Assembly (NCBI RefSeq): GCF_016125515.1
Contig: NZ_WGLO01000002.1
Coordinates: 62,001-126,000, forward strand
Reading direction: 5' to 3'
DNA length: 64,000 bases
Origin: Hyphomonas sp.
GTDB lineage: Bacteria; Pseudomonadota; Alphaproteobacteria; Caulobacterales; Hyphomonadaceae
The number at the start of each line of letters is the position of its first letter. The stretch's first letter is position 1. Shown here in pieces: positions 24,698 through 32,695 of the stretch. The position numbers were made by a program, and so were the translations under genes. The notes below the pieces were generated by a model. The model was not told the origin of the DNA. It saw nothing but the letters and a program-made list of their open reading frames with translations, and made no database searches.

Positions 24698-25357
24698 TCA
24701 GCGCCCGGCCGGCAGGATGATATCGCACTGCGACAGGTGCATCTCGCGGATCCGCGCGAGCGCCCGGTGCATGATCCGGCGGTCCTTGTCGTACATCAGT
24801 TCCAGCGTGATGCCGCGCAGCGAGAGGACCAGGATCCGGGCGTGCAGCAGGCAATCCTCGTGGAAGGCCGCGTCCACGCCGGCCTCCTGGATCAGCTCCA
24901 GGGTGTATTGATCAATCTCGGTCTCGATCCGGCTGGCAATCGGCCCGAGCGCCTGTGCCAGGGCGCCGTCCCAGCGCGCGGCCAGGAGCACTTCGGTCAC
25001 CACCACCGCCTCGGGAATGTTCTGGGTTTCCCAGAATACATCACATATCTCGCGCACGCGTTGGACGGGATCCTCAATCTCCGCCCCGCGCCGGCGTGTA
25101 TCGGACACCATGGCCATCATCGCTGCTTCGATGGCGGCCGACATCAGCGCCACACGGGTGGGAAACTGGTTGAGCACGGACCCCCGGCTTATGCCCGTTT
25201 CCTCCATGACGGCCTCGATCGACGTGCCGGCATAGCCCAGCGAGTTCAGGCAGCGGATGGTCCCGTCGATCAGCGCGCGACGGGTCTCTTCGCCGCGACG
25301 GGTTCGGCGGCGCGCGGCTTCTACGGGAGCCGTGGAAGGCTTCAGATCCTGTGACAT
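24698..25357 (-). CDS. TetR family transcriptional regulator
   Basis: A 219-aa regulator. A basic N-terminus (ARRRTRRGEETRRALI) leads into the helix-turn-helix TSIEAVMEETGISRGSVLNQF (residues about 46-66); the C-terminal ligand domain is unassigned. I chose ATG 25357; an in-frame TTG at 25417 would start inside the palindrome. The gene is divergent from the cupin-SDR-alcohol dehydrogenase run, and a perfect 24-bp palindrome lies between them. The likely role is repression of itself and that operon. Confidence 0.88.
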   Translation of the reverse strand: MSQDLKPSTAPVEAARRRTRRGEETRRALIDGTIRCLNSLGYAGTSIEAVMEETGISRGSVLNQFPTRVALMSAAIEAAMMAMVSDTRRRGAEIEDPVQRVREICDVFWETQNIPEAVVVTEVLLAARWDGALAQALGPIASRIETEIDQYTLELIQEAGVDAAFHEDCLLHARILVLSLRGITLELMYDKDRRIMHRALARIREMHLSQCDIILPAGR

Positions 25358-25406
25358 GACGGGACTAAGGCGACTCGGCGACGCGGCGTCAACCGTATCC
25401 GGAATT

Positions 25407-25430
25407 ATTTTAGTCAATATTGACTAAAAT
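25407..25430. promoter_or_regulatory. Perfect 24-bp palindrome, likely TetR operator
   Basis: ATTTTAGTCAAT followed directly by its reverse complement ATTGACTAAAAT, with no mismatch. It is strongly AT-rich against its surroundings and sits between the divergent TetR gene (start 25357) and the cupin gene (start 25537). TTGACT within the right arm could also serve as a -35 element for the cupin side. Binding by the adjacent TetR protein is inferred from position. Confidence 0.75.
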
Positions 25431-25536
25431 TTGGATCGGCGTAGCCTGCCAGCAAGATCGTCACGCTTCGCCGGAAGGTGGCAAAGAGGGCCGCAAGGCC
25501 CGCACACAATTCAAACCGGCATCTGGAGGAAACACC

Positions 25537-26073
25537 ATGAGCGACGCCAACGTCAAGGAACCCGCCCCGGCCAGCACCGGATACCAGATCTTCCGGACGG
25601 CCACTTCGCCCTCGCTGGACGAGACGGCGCATATGGAAGTTGTCGGCATGAATCCCGAGTTCGAGGCGGGTATCGCCAAGGCGCTGGAAGCGGGTTTTGC
25701 CGAGGGCAACATCGTCAAGACGCTGTTCTCGCGCCCCGGTTTCAGCCTGACCTATGCCTGGTTCAAGAGCGGCTTCCCGCTTCCTCTGCATACGCACGAT
25801 GCCGACTGCCTCTACTACATCGTCGCGGGCAGCCTGCAGCTGGGCACCGATACGCTCGGCCCCGGCGACGGCTTCTTCCTGCCGGCCAACAAGGCCTACC
25901 GCTACACACCCGGCCCGAAGGGTGTGGAAGTGCTGGAATTCCGGGGCCAGGAGAATTTCAACATCGACTTCCTCGCCAAGTCGCTACCCGCCTGGGAGAA
26001 GATCGCAAGTGCGGTTTCCACGCGGCGTGAGGATTGGGCCGGCGAAGTCCCACCCAGCGCAGTCCTCGCCTGA
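25537..26073 (+). CDS. Cupin-domain protein
   Basis: A 178-aa protein with one cupin barrel (residues about 75-140): PLHTHDADCLYYIVAGSLQLG is motif 1 (two His, then Glu replaced by Asp-Cys region) and GDGFFLPANKAYRYTPG is motif 2. The partial metal set suggests a metal-binding but possibly non-dioxygenase role. GGAGGA lies six bases before ATG 25537. It is the first gene of the TetR-controlled run and is followed 16 bases later by an SDR gene. The substrate is unknown. Confidence 0.82.
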   Translation: MSDANVKEPAPASTGYQIFRTATSPSLDETAHMEVVGMNPEFEAGIAKALEAGFAEGNIVKTLFSRPGFSLTYAWFKSGFPLPLHTHDADCLYYIVAGSLQLGTDTLGPGDGFFLPANKAYRYTPGPKGVEVLEFRGQENFNIDFLAKSLPAWEKIASAVSTRREDWAGEVPPSAVLA

Positions 26074-26089
26074 GCGCGGCGGATTTCCG

Positions 26090-26878
26090 ATGAACCTCAA
26101 GCGATTTGAGAACAAGGTCGCCGTGATCACCGGCGCCGCCTCCGGCATCGGCGCGGCCACGGCCCGCGTCTTTGCGCGCGAAGGCGCCCATGTCGTTCTG
26201 GCCGATATCGGCGACGAGGGCGGACGAACCCTCGCCCAGGATCTCGGCCCGACCGCGCTCGCCATGCGCTGCGACGTGTCAAAGCAGAAAGACGTCGAGG
26301 CGCTGATCCAGACCGCCGTCGACACGCATGGGCGGATCGACATCCTGTTCAACAATGCCGGCATCGGCTCCTACGGCAACACCGTCGAGACGACCGCCGA
26401 ACAATGGCTCAACGTCATCGCAGTCGACCTGCACAGCGTATTCTATGCCTGCCACGCGGCGATCCCGCACATGCCGCGCGGGAGTGCCATCGTGAACACC
26501 GCCTCGATCTCCGGCCTCGGCGGGGACCATCGCTTCGCCGCCTACAATGCCGCCAAGGGCGCGGTGGTGAACTATACCCGCTCGATGGCCGTCGATCATG
26601 CGCGCGACGGCATCCGCGTCAACGCACTCTGTCCCGGCCTCGTGGACACGCCGATCACGGCCGGCGTGCACCAGATCCCCGGCCTCAAGGAAGAGTGGAC
26701 CAGCCGCATTCCTCTGCAGCGCGCCGCGCAGCCCGAGGAGATGGCCGAGGTCGTCGCCTTCCTCGCGTCAGACGCAGCCTCCTATGTGACCGGCTCCATC
26801 ATCGTCGCAGATGGCGGCGCCACCGCTCACACGGGGCAGCCCGACATCGCAAGATTTGCCGATCTGCCCACCGGCTGA
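26090..26878 (+). CDS. Short-chain dehydrogenase/reductase (FabG-like)
   Basis: A 262-aa NAD-type SDR (Asp of VLADIGD after beta-2). Features in order: TGAASGIGAATAR, NNAGIGSYG, SISGLGG, catalytic YNAAK, and C-terminal GSIIVADGGATAHTGQ. It is the second gene of the TetR-divergent operon. Together with the downstream alcohol dehydrogenase it suggests stepwise oxidation of an alcohol or sugar-like substrate. Confidence 0.92.
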   Translation: MNLKRFENKVAVITGAASGIGAATARVFAREGAHVVLADIGDEGGRTLAQDLGPTALAMRCDVSKQKDVEALIQTAVDTHGRIDILFNNAGIGSYGNTVETTAEQWLNVIAVDLHSVFYACHAAIPHMPRGSAIVNTASISGLGGDHRFAAYNAAKGAVVNYTRSMAVDHARDGIRVNALCPGLVDTPITAGVHQIPGLKEEWTSRIPLQRAAQPEEMAEVVAFLASDAASYVTGSIIVADGGATAHTGQPDIARFADLPTG

Positions 26879-26905
26879 GCCGCACACGAACCTCAGGAGA
26901 CGCTC

Positions 26906-27958
26906 ATGCGCGCTGCCACACTCCACGGGCGCACCTTCGCAGTGCGCGAATTGCCGGACCCTTCACCCGCTGCGGGTCAGCTGCTTGTCCGCCCGCTCTT
27001 CACCGGCATCTGCGGCAGCGACCTGTCCTTGCGCAAACAGCTCGCCGCCCTTGCCGACACGTTGCCCGCCGACCAGCTTCCAGTGATCATTCCCGGCCAT
27101 GAATTCTCGGCCGAGATTGTCGGCATCGCGCCGGGCACGCAGACGGCGCTGAAAGTTGGCGACCTGATCACCGGCCTGCCCTTCACGCATACGCATGACG
27201 GCCCACAGACCATCGGCATCTCGCCCGGCCATGGCGGCGGCCTCGCCACGCTGAGCTGTATCGATGCCGTACGCAGTTTCCGCATTCCGGACAGCGTGCC
27301 GGCAGATCTTGCGGCCCTGACCGAACCGCTCTCGGTGGGCCTGCATGCGGCCGGCCTGGCCAATCGGCACAAGGCGCCCAATCTCGTCATCGGCTGCGGA
27401 CCGGTCGGCCTCGCGGTCATCCTGTCGCTCAGCCTGCAGGGGCGCGGACCGATCCTCGCAGCGGACTTCTCGGCTGAGCGTCGCGCGGCCGCAGCGGCCC
27501 TCGGCGCCGACATCGTGATCGATCCGGCCACGGACTCCCCATTTACGCATTGGAATGACCTCGCCTTCACCCCGCACGCCATGTCACCGCTGTTGGAGCG
27601 GGAGTTCCGCGGCCTGCCATCTGGCGCCAACCTCTTCGAATGCACCGGCGCCCCCGGCCTGATCGACCAGGTCATCAAGGGCGCCCCGCCGCACAGCCAT
27701 ATCGTGGTCGCCGGTGTCTGCCCGCACGAGGAAAAGCTGACGCCGCTGGAGGGTATCATCCGTGAACTGACGCTCGAATTCAGCTTCGCCTACCGGCCCG
27801 AGGAATTCGCCGCTGCGCTGAAACTGATCGAAGCCCATCCCGGCAAAGCCGCCCGCCTGATCACCAGCCGCCAACCCCTCGCCAACACTGAAGCCGCCTT
27901 CGACAGCCTCGCGAAGAACCCGAGTGAAATCAAGATCCTGATCGACCCGAACGCCTGA
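26906..27958 (+). CDS. Medium-chain alcohol dehydrogenase (MDR) lacking the structural zinc loop
   Basis: A 350-aa MDR. Catalytic zinc ligands are visible in TGICGSDL (Cys) and PGHEFSAEI (His, Glu). The nucleotide-binding fold is VIGCGPVGLAVI. Between GDLITGLPF and the NAD domain there is no CxxCxxCxxxxxxxC cluster, so the second, structural zinc is absent, unlike sorbitol/threonine-type MDRs. Third gene of the run; it ends 3 bases before the convergent purD stop. Confidence 0.9.
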   Translation: MRAATLHGRTFAVRELPDPSPAAGQLLVRPLFTGICGSDLSLRKQLAALADTLPADQLPVIIPGHEFSAEIVGIAPGTQTALKVGDLITGLPFTHTHDGPQTIGISPGHGGGLATLSCIDAVRSFRIPDSVPADLAALTEPLSVGLHAAGLANRHKAPNLVIGCGPVGLAVILSLSLQGRGPILAADFSAERRAAAAALGADIVIDPATDSPFTHWNDLAFTPHAMSPLLEREFRGLPSGANLFECTGAPGLIDQVIKGAPPHSHIVVAGVCPHEEKLTPLEGIIRELTLEFSFAYRPEEFAAALKLIEAHPGKAARLITSRQPLANTEAAFDSLAKNPSEIKILIDPNA

Positions 27959-27960
27959 CG

Positions 27961-29247
27961 CTACAGCGCCCGCCAGCCGATGTCGCGCCGACAGAAGCCC
28001 TGCGGCCAGTTGATCGCATCAACGCCCGCATAGGCGCGGTCGACTGCCTCGCGCAGCGTGTCGCCGCTGGCGGTGACGTTCAGCACCCGGCCGCCCACCG
28101 CGATCAGCGCGCCATCGGAGTCCACGTCCGTGCCCGCATGGAACACCGTCACGCCCGGCAAACCGTTCGCTTCGGCCACGCCCTTGATCAGCGAGCCCTT
28201 GGAATAGCTGCCCGGATAGCCCTGATTGGCGAGCACAACTGTCGCTGTCGGCTGGAACGCGTCGAGCTCCAGCAGGCTTTCGAACTGCGCCTCATTGCCC
28301 TTGAGCCCGCCGGTGGCGGCGATCAGGATCAGCGGAACGATGTCGCCTTTCAGGCCCTTCATCAGCACCTGGCATTCCGGGTCGCCGAAGCGGGCGTTGA
28401 ACTCCACCACTTTTGGACCGTCCGCTGTGACCATGATGCCGATATAGAGCACGCCCTGGTACGGCATGCCGTCCTTCGCCATGCCCTTCAGCATCGGCTC
28501 GGCAATCTCGCGCTGCACGCGGTTCATGATCTCGTGGGTCACGACCGGCGCCGGCGCATAGGCGCCCATGCCACCGGTATTGGGGCCGGTATCGCCGTCG
28601 CCGACGCGCTTGTGGTCCTGCGCGGCCGGCAGGTAGACCGCGCCCTTGCCGTCGGTGATGACGAACACGCTCGCCTCTTCGCCGTGCATGAACTCCTCGA
28701 TCACCAGCGTCGCGGACGCGGCGCCGAATTTGCCGGACAACATCTCGTCGATCTCGGCCTCGGCCTGCTCACGCGTTTCGGCGATCACCACGCCCTTGCC
28801 CGCCGCGAGGCCATCGGCCTTCAGCACATAGGGCGCCGTCATCGTCGCAAGGAAGGCCTTGGCAGGCGCTGCTTCGGTGAACTCGCCATAGGCCGCGGTC
28901 GGCACGCCATACTTGGTCATCCGCCCCTTGGAGAAGGCTTTCGAGGCTTCCAGTTGCGCGGCCGCTTTCGAAGGGCCGAACACATCGAACCCGCGCGCGC
29001 GCAGGATGTCCGATAGGCCGAGCGCCAGCGGCGCCTCGGGGCCGATCACGATCAAGTCCGGCTCCACCTGCAAGGCGAGCTTGACCAGCCCGTCCACATC
29101 GTCGGCCGACACGTCAAAACATGGGCCCACTTCGTCCATGCCGGGATTGCCGGGCGTGGAATGCACGATATCGACCAGCGGCGACGCCGCCAACTTCCAG
29201 GCCAGGGCGTGTTCACGGCCGCCCGATCCGATGAGGAGAATGTTCAT
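27961..29247 (-). CDS. purD: Phosphoribosylamine-glycine ligase
   Basis: A 428-aa GAR synthetase, an ATP-grasp enzyme of purine biosynthesis. N-terminal domain MNILLIGSGGREHALAWKL; ATP-grasp residues include KADGLAAGKGVVIA, EEFMHGEEASVF and GMGAYAPAP; the metal site is EFNARFGDPECQ. Length and order match E. coli PurD. The gene stands alone here on the minus strand, not next to other pur genes. Confidence 0.97.
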   Translation of the reverse strand: MNILLIGSGGREHALAWKLAASPLVDIVHSTPGNPGMDEVGPCFDVSADDVDGLVKLALQVEPDLIVIGPEAPLALGLSDILRARGFDVFGPSKAAAQLEASKAFSKGRMTKYGVPTAAYGEFTEAAPAKAFLATMTAPYVLKADGLAAGKGVVIAETREQAEAEIDEMLSGKFGAASATLVIEEFMHGEEASVFVITDGKGAVYLPAAQDHKRVGDGDTGPNTGGMGAYAPAPVVTHEIMNRVQREIAEPMLKGMAKDGMPYQGVLYIGIMVTADGPKVVEFNARFGDPECQVLMKGLKGDIVPLILIAATGGLKGNEAQFESLLELDAFQPTATVVLANQGYPGSYSKGSLIKGVAEANGLPGVTVFHAGTDVDSDGALIAVGGRVLNVTASGDTLREAVDRAYAGVDAINWPQGFCRRDIGWRAL

Positions 29248-29298
29248 GGCGCCGCTCCTAGGCGCGAGCGGCGCGCAAGTTCAAGCCCGAAATGCGCT

Positions 29299-29556
29299 TC
29301 AGGCGCCGGTTCGGCGCAGCAGCAGCACGTCCTGGAGTTCGCGGGAGGGGTCGCCATTGCTCCAGCCCCCCTCCTGCATCGGGCCCGCCACGGTGAGCTC
29401 CGCCGCTGCAATCCAGCCCAGGATGATCGACTCGTAGAACGCGATCGTGGCCTCGGGCACGTCGAACGAGCCGACATAGGCGCCGTCGCCAAACCGTTCG
29501 AACGGGATGAAGGCCTTGCCCGCCTCCGAATGCGGCGCGCTGCGCGGTCGCAACAC
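29299..29556 (-). pseudogene. C-terminal remnant of a methyltransferase-like gene
   Basis: An 85-codon frame with GC-biased coding character but no proper start: it opens at TTG right after the stop of the downstream-facing methyltransferase gene, in the same frame. FERFGDGAYVGSFDVPEATIAFYES, then AAAELTVAGPMQEGGW and SRELQDVLLLRR, resembles the closing segment of class I methyltransferases, where a Gly-Trp step is followed by QDxxxxRK. Without the SAM-binding half it is probably a relic. Low certainty. Confidence 0.4.
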
Positions 29557-29571
29557 GCCGCCGGCATTTCG

Positions 29572-30414
29572 TCAGCCGACCTGAACCGTCACACGCAGGA
29601 ACGTTGCCGGGATGACGGTGCGTCCTGCGGCGCGGCTGGTGTTCTGGCTTTCGAACAGGTCGATCAGTTCCCGTTCCAGGTCTGCGGCCTTGCCATTTGC
29701 GTTGGCGGCAGCGAAGGCGTTCATCGTCGGCCCGTAATGATCCCGGAACTCGGCCACGAAATCCGCGGGCGTGCCAGCATGGTCGAACACGTAGGTTTCC
29801 GGCTCGCAGCGGATGGCGGCGTCCGGCACGCCGGCGCCCGTGAACCGGGCGCGCACATCGGCCTCGACACCCCAGCGCACCGGGCTGACGAACCCTTCGG
29901 GCGGCGGCGGCGAATAGGCGGCGCTGGTCTTCAGGATCTGCGCGACCAGTGTGGGATCACCGGGGATCCAGTTGCCCATCACGACCTGCCGGCCCGGCTT
30001 GGTCACGCGGACCATTTCCCGGGCAACATTCTCCGGATTCGGCGCAAACATGGCGCCAAAGATGCTGATCACCTTGTCGAACTGGCTGGAGGCAACGCCG
30101 GTCAGGTTTGACGCGTCACCGTGCTGGAAACGCAAGTTGAAGAGGCCCGCATCGGCCGCGCGGCGGTTGCCGGCCTCGACGAGATTACGGGCGATGTCGA
30201 CACCCAGAACCTCGGCGCCCAGCCGGGCTGACGGCAGCGCCGTCGTGCCATCGCCGCAACCGAGGTCGAGCACCTTCTGGCCCGGCCCGACGCCGATCGC
30301 TTTGACAAGTTTCTCGCCGCTGTCGCGCATGGAGGCTGCGATGCGGGTGAAGTCGCCCTTCTCCCAGAGCATCTGGTTCGGGCTGAGTTCAGCGGTGTTT
30401 GCATTTTGTGACAT
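29572..30414 (-). CDS. Class I SAM-dependent methyltransferase
   Basis: A 280-aa enzyme of the UbiE/Coq5-like class. The SAM-binding motif I is VLDLGCGDGTTAL (residues about 47-59), acidic loop VDIARNLVEAG follows, then GDASNL, and FGAMFAPNPENVAREMVRVTKPGRQVV gives motifs II and III. It starts at ATG 30414, preceded by AAGGGAC. Substrate unknown. It is divergent from xseA, and a methyltransferase-like remnant lies directly downstream. Confidence 0.9.
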   Translation of the reverse strand: MSQNANTAELSPNQMLWEKGDFTRIAASMRDSGEKLVKAIGVGPGQKVLDLGCGDGTTALPSARLGAEVLGVDIARNLVEAGNRRAADAGLFNLRFQHGDASNLTGVASSQFDKVISIFGAMFAPNPENVAREMVRVTKPGRQVVMGNWIPGDPTLVAQILKTSAAYSPPPPEGFVSPVRWGVEADVRARFTGAGVPDAAIRCEPETYVFDHAGTPADFVAEFRDHYGPTMNAFAAANANGKAADLERELIDLFESQNTSRAAGRTVIPATFLRVTVQVG

Positions 30415-30632
30415 GGTCGTCCCTTTTTGTTGGGCACCGGGCGTGTGGCCCTCGTGCGATGAGGGGTCGATACTTGGGGCGGCATTCGCCGGATAGTTCA
30501 GCGAATGAACCAAATCACTACAGATTCTGAACCTTGGCGTTTTTTCCAATGAACACAGGGGCCATTCCTAAAGCCCGACCGCAGCGGATCGAGCCCCTTG
30601 CAGCCGGGGCCAACCCTGTCCAAAACCCTTCC

Positions 30633-32027
30633 ATGCCCGATACGCCCGTCTCCAACGACCACGCCCAGTCCGTCTCCGAACTCGCCGCCAGCCTGAAGCG
30701 GACGATCGAGACCAACTATGACCATGTCGTCGTGCGCGGCGAGCTCGGCCGTGTGATCATCGCCAAGTCCGGCCACATGTATGCCGACCTGAAAGACGAC
30801 AAGGCCGTTCTCAACACGATCATGTGGCGCGGACAGGCCGAGCGTCTGACTTTCCGTCCCGAGGAAGGTCTCGAAGTCATCGCGACCGGGCGCTTGTCGA
30901 CCTATGAGGGCCGCTCCGCCTACCAGCTGATCGCAAGCTCGATGCGCCCCGCCGGCGCGGGCGCGCTGATGCAGCTGCTGGAGGAACGCAAGAAGAAGCT
31001 CGCCGCCGAAGGTCTCTTCGATCCGAAGCACAAGAAAAAATTGCCCTACCTTCCCCGCACCATCGGCGTGATCACCTCGCCCACCGGCGCGGTGATCCGC
31101 GACATCCTCCACAGGATCCGCGACCGCTTCCCGGTACGCGTGATCGTGTGGCCAGCCCTCGTGCAGGGCGAGCGCGCAGCCGAGCAGGTCACCGCCGGCA
31201 TCCGCGGCTTCAACGCCATGACCGGCGCCGACCGGCCGGACGTACTGATCGTGGCGCGCGGCGGCGGCTCGATCGAGGACCTATGGCCGTTCAATGAGGA
31301 GATCGTCGTGCGCGCCGCCTTCGAGAGCGAGATCCCGCTGATCTCTGCCGTGGGCCACGAGACCGACACAACGCTGATCGACTATGTCTCGGACCAGCGC
31401 GCGCCCACGCCCACGGGCGCCGCCGAGATTGCGGTGCCAGTCCGCACAGACTTGTTGCTGAACGTAGACGAGAGCGGCCAGCGCCTGAAGCGAGCCCTCG
31501 CGCGCGGCCTCACGCGTGCCCGCGACAAGCTCACCGCCGCCCGCCTGCCGCGCGCCGAAATACTGCTGCAGCCGGCGCGTCAGCGGCTGGACTTTGCGAG
31601 CGCAAACCTTCCAAAGGCCGCGCTCGCGCTCACCCAGAAGGCGCGCCTCAAACTCTCCCGCCTGCAGCTGTCGCCCGCCATGCTGAACGCCGAGATCCGC
31701 CAGGGCCGCCAGCGCCTGCGCGACGTCGCGGTGCGCGCGCGCCCGGCCCTTTGGCGACTGATCGACAAGCGCCGCACCGCGCTCGCCGCCGAAGCCAAGA
31801 TGCTGGAGACGCTGTCCTACCAGGCCACACTGAAGCGCGGCTATGCCCTCGTGCGCGACAACGAAGGCCGCCTCATCCGCTCGGCCGCGATTGCGGCGGG
31901 CGCGGATCAGTTCAAGGTCACCTTTGCCGACGGCGATGTCACGGCCGCACCGGCCGGTAGCGCCGCGCCGCCTCCGAAACCAAAGGCCCCGCCGAAGAAA
32001 CCCGGCAGCCAGGGCAGCTTGTTCTGA
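30633..32027 (+). CDS. xseA: Exodeoxyribonuclease VII large subunit
   Basis: A 464-aa subunit of ExoVII, which degrades single-stranded DNA. The N-terminal OB domain begins QSVSELAASLKRTIETNY; the catalytic domain contains KKLPYLPRTIGVITSPTGAVIRD and ARGGGSIEDLWPFNEE, both diagnostic; a long coiled-coil (about 265-400) follows. The C-terminus is a Pro/Lys-rich tail (PPPKPKAPPKKP) ending GSLF. Start at ATG 30633 is preferred because the OB domain then begins near residue 15; an upstream in-frame ATG (30549) would add unconserved residues. Confidence 0.95.
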   Translation: MPDTPVSNDHAQSVSELAASLKRTIETNYDHVVVRGELGRVIIAKSGHMYADLKDDKAVLNTIMWRGQAERLTFRPEEGLEVIATGRLSTYEGRSAYQLIASSMRPAGAGALMQLLEERKKKLAAEGLFDPKHKKKLPYLPRTIGVITSPTGAVIRDILHRIRDRFPVRVIVWPALVQGERAAEQVTAGIRGFNAMTGADRPDVLIVARGGGSIEDLWPFNEEIVVRAAFESEIPLISAVGHETDTTLIDYVSDQRAPTPTGAAEIAVPVRTDLLLNVDESGQRLKRALARGLTRARDKLTAARLPRAEILLQPARQRLDFASANLPKAALALTQKARLKLSRLQLSPAMLNAEIRQGRQRLRDVAVRARPALWRLIDKRRTALAAEAKMLETLSYQATLKRGYALVRDNEGRLIRSAAIAAGADQFKVTFADGDVTAAPAGSAAPPPKPKAPPKKPGSQGSLF

Positions 32028-32031
32028 CGCC

Positions 32032-32631
32032 ATGCACCCCGCACCGCTCTTTCGCGAATCCGATCCGGCAATCCTTGTTGCGCGCATCCGCGCCTATCCG
32101 CTGGGCCTCATCTGCGCCAACGGAGAGGTCGCCCCGCTCGCCGCGCATTCGCCCGTGCTCACGACGCTGGACGGCGGCGCGGTGCGCCTGCGCTTTCATC
32201 TGTCTGCGCACAATCCGCTCACCCGCCGCCTCGAAGCCGGCGCTGCCGCGCTGATCGTTTTCACCGGCCCGGACGCTTACATCTCGCCCGACTGGTATGG
32301 CCCCGTGCCCAACCAGGTGCCCACCTGGAATTATCTCTCCGTCGAAGCCGAGGGCACGCCGGGCCCGGCCGACGCCGCTGCCTTCCTGGATGACGTCTCC
32401 GCCCATTTCGAAGCCGGCCTGCTGCCCAAGCCGCCCTGGACCCGTGCCAAGATGGACCCGGGCTCCTTCGAGATGATGCTGTGCGGCATCCGTGCCTTCG
32501 AACTGACGCCCATCCGCTTCGAAGGCATCAACAAGCTCAGCCAGAACAAGACAAGCGAGGCGCGCGAAGGCGTGATCGCAGCCCTCGGCGATCATCCGGT
32601 CGCCGCCGCCATGCGCAGGCACAATACCTGA
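32032..32631 (+). CDS. FMN-binding negative transcriptional regulator, PaiB family
   Basis: A 199-aa PaiB-type flavin-binding protein: LICANGEVAPLAAHSPVL near residue 30, then FHLSAHNPLTRRLE, ALIVFTGPDAYISPDWY, PTWNYLSVEAEG and C-terminal IRFEGINKLSQNK, all family hallmarks. Despite the regulator name, the split-barrel fold suggests a flavoprotein. It starts five bases after xseA and may be co-transcribed. Confidence 0.9.
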   Translation: MHPAPLFRESDPAILVARIRAYPLGLICANGEVAPLAAHSPVLTTLDGGAVRLRFHLSAHNPLTRRLEAGAAALIVFTGPDAYISPDWYGPVPNQVPTWNYLSVEAEGTPGPADAAAFLDDVSAHFEAGLLPKPPWTRAKMDPGSFEMMLCGIRAFELTPIRFEGINKLSQNKTSEAREGVIAALGDHPVAAAMRRHNT

Positions 32632-32695
32632 CACGCCGGCAGGACGGACAACTTGGCCTATCGTCTTTGACCCCGCACCGCCGTAAACTCCGGCC

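Noticed and set aside
24698-25417. Longer TetR start at TTG 25417
   Set aside because: It would put the start codon within the palindromic operator; ATG 25357 is followed by typical TetR N-terminal sequence.
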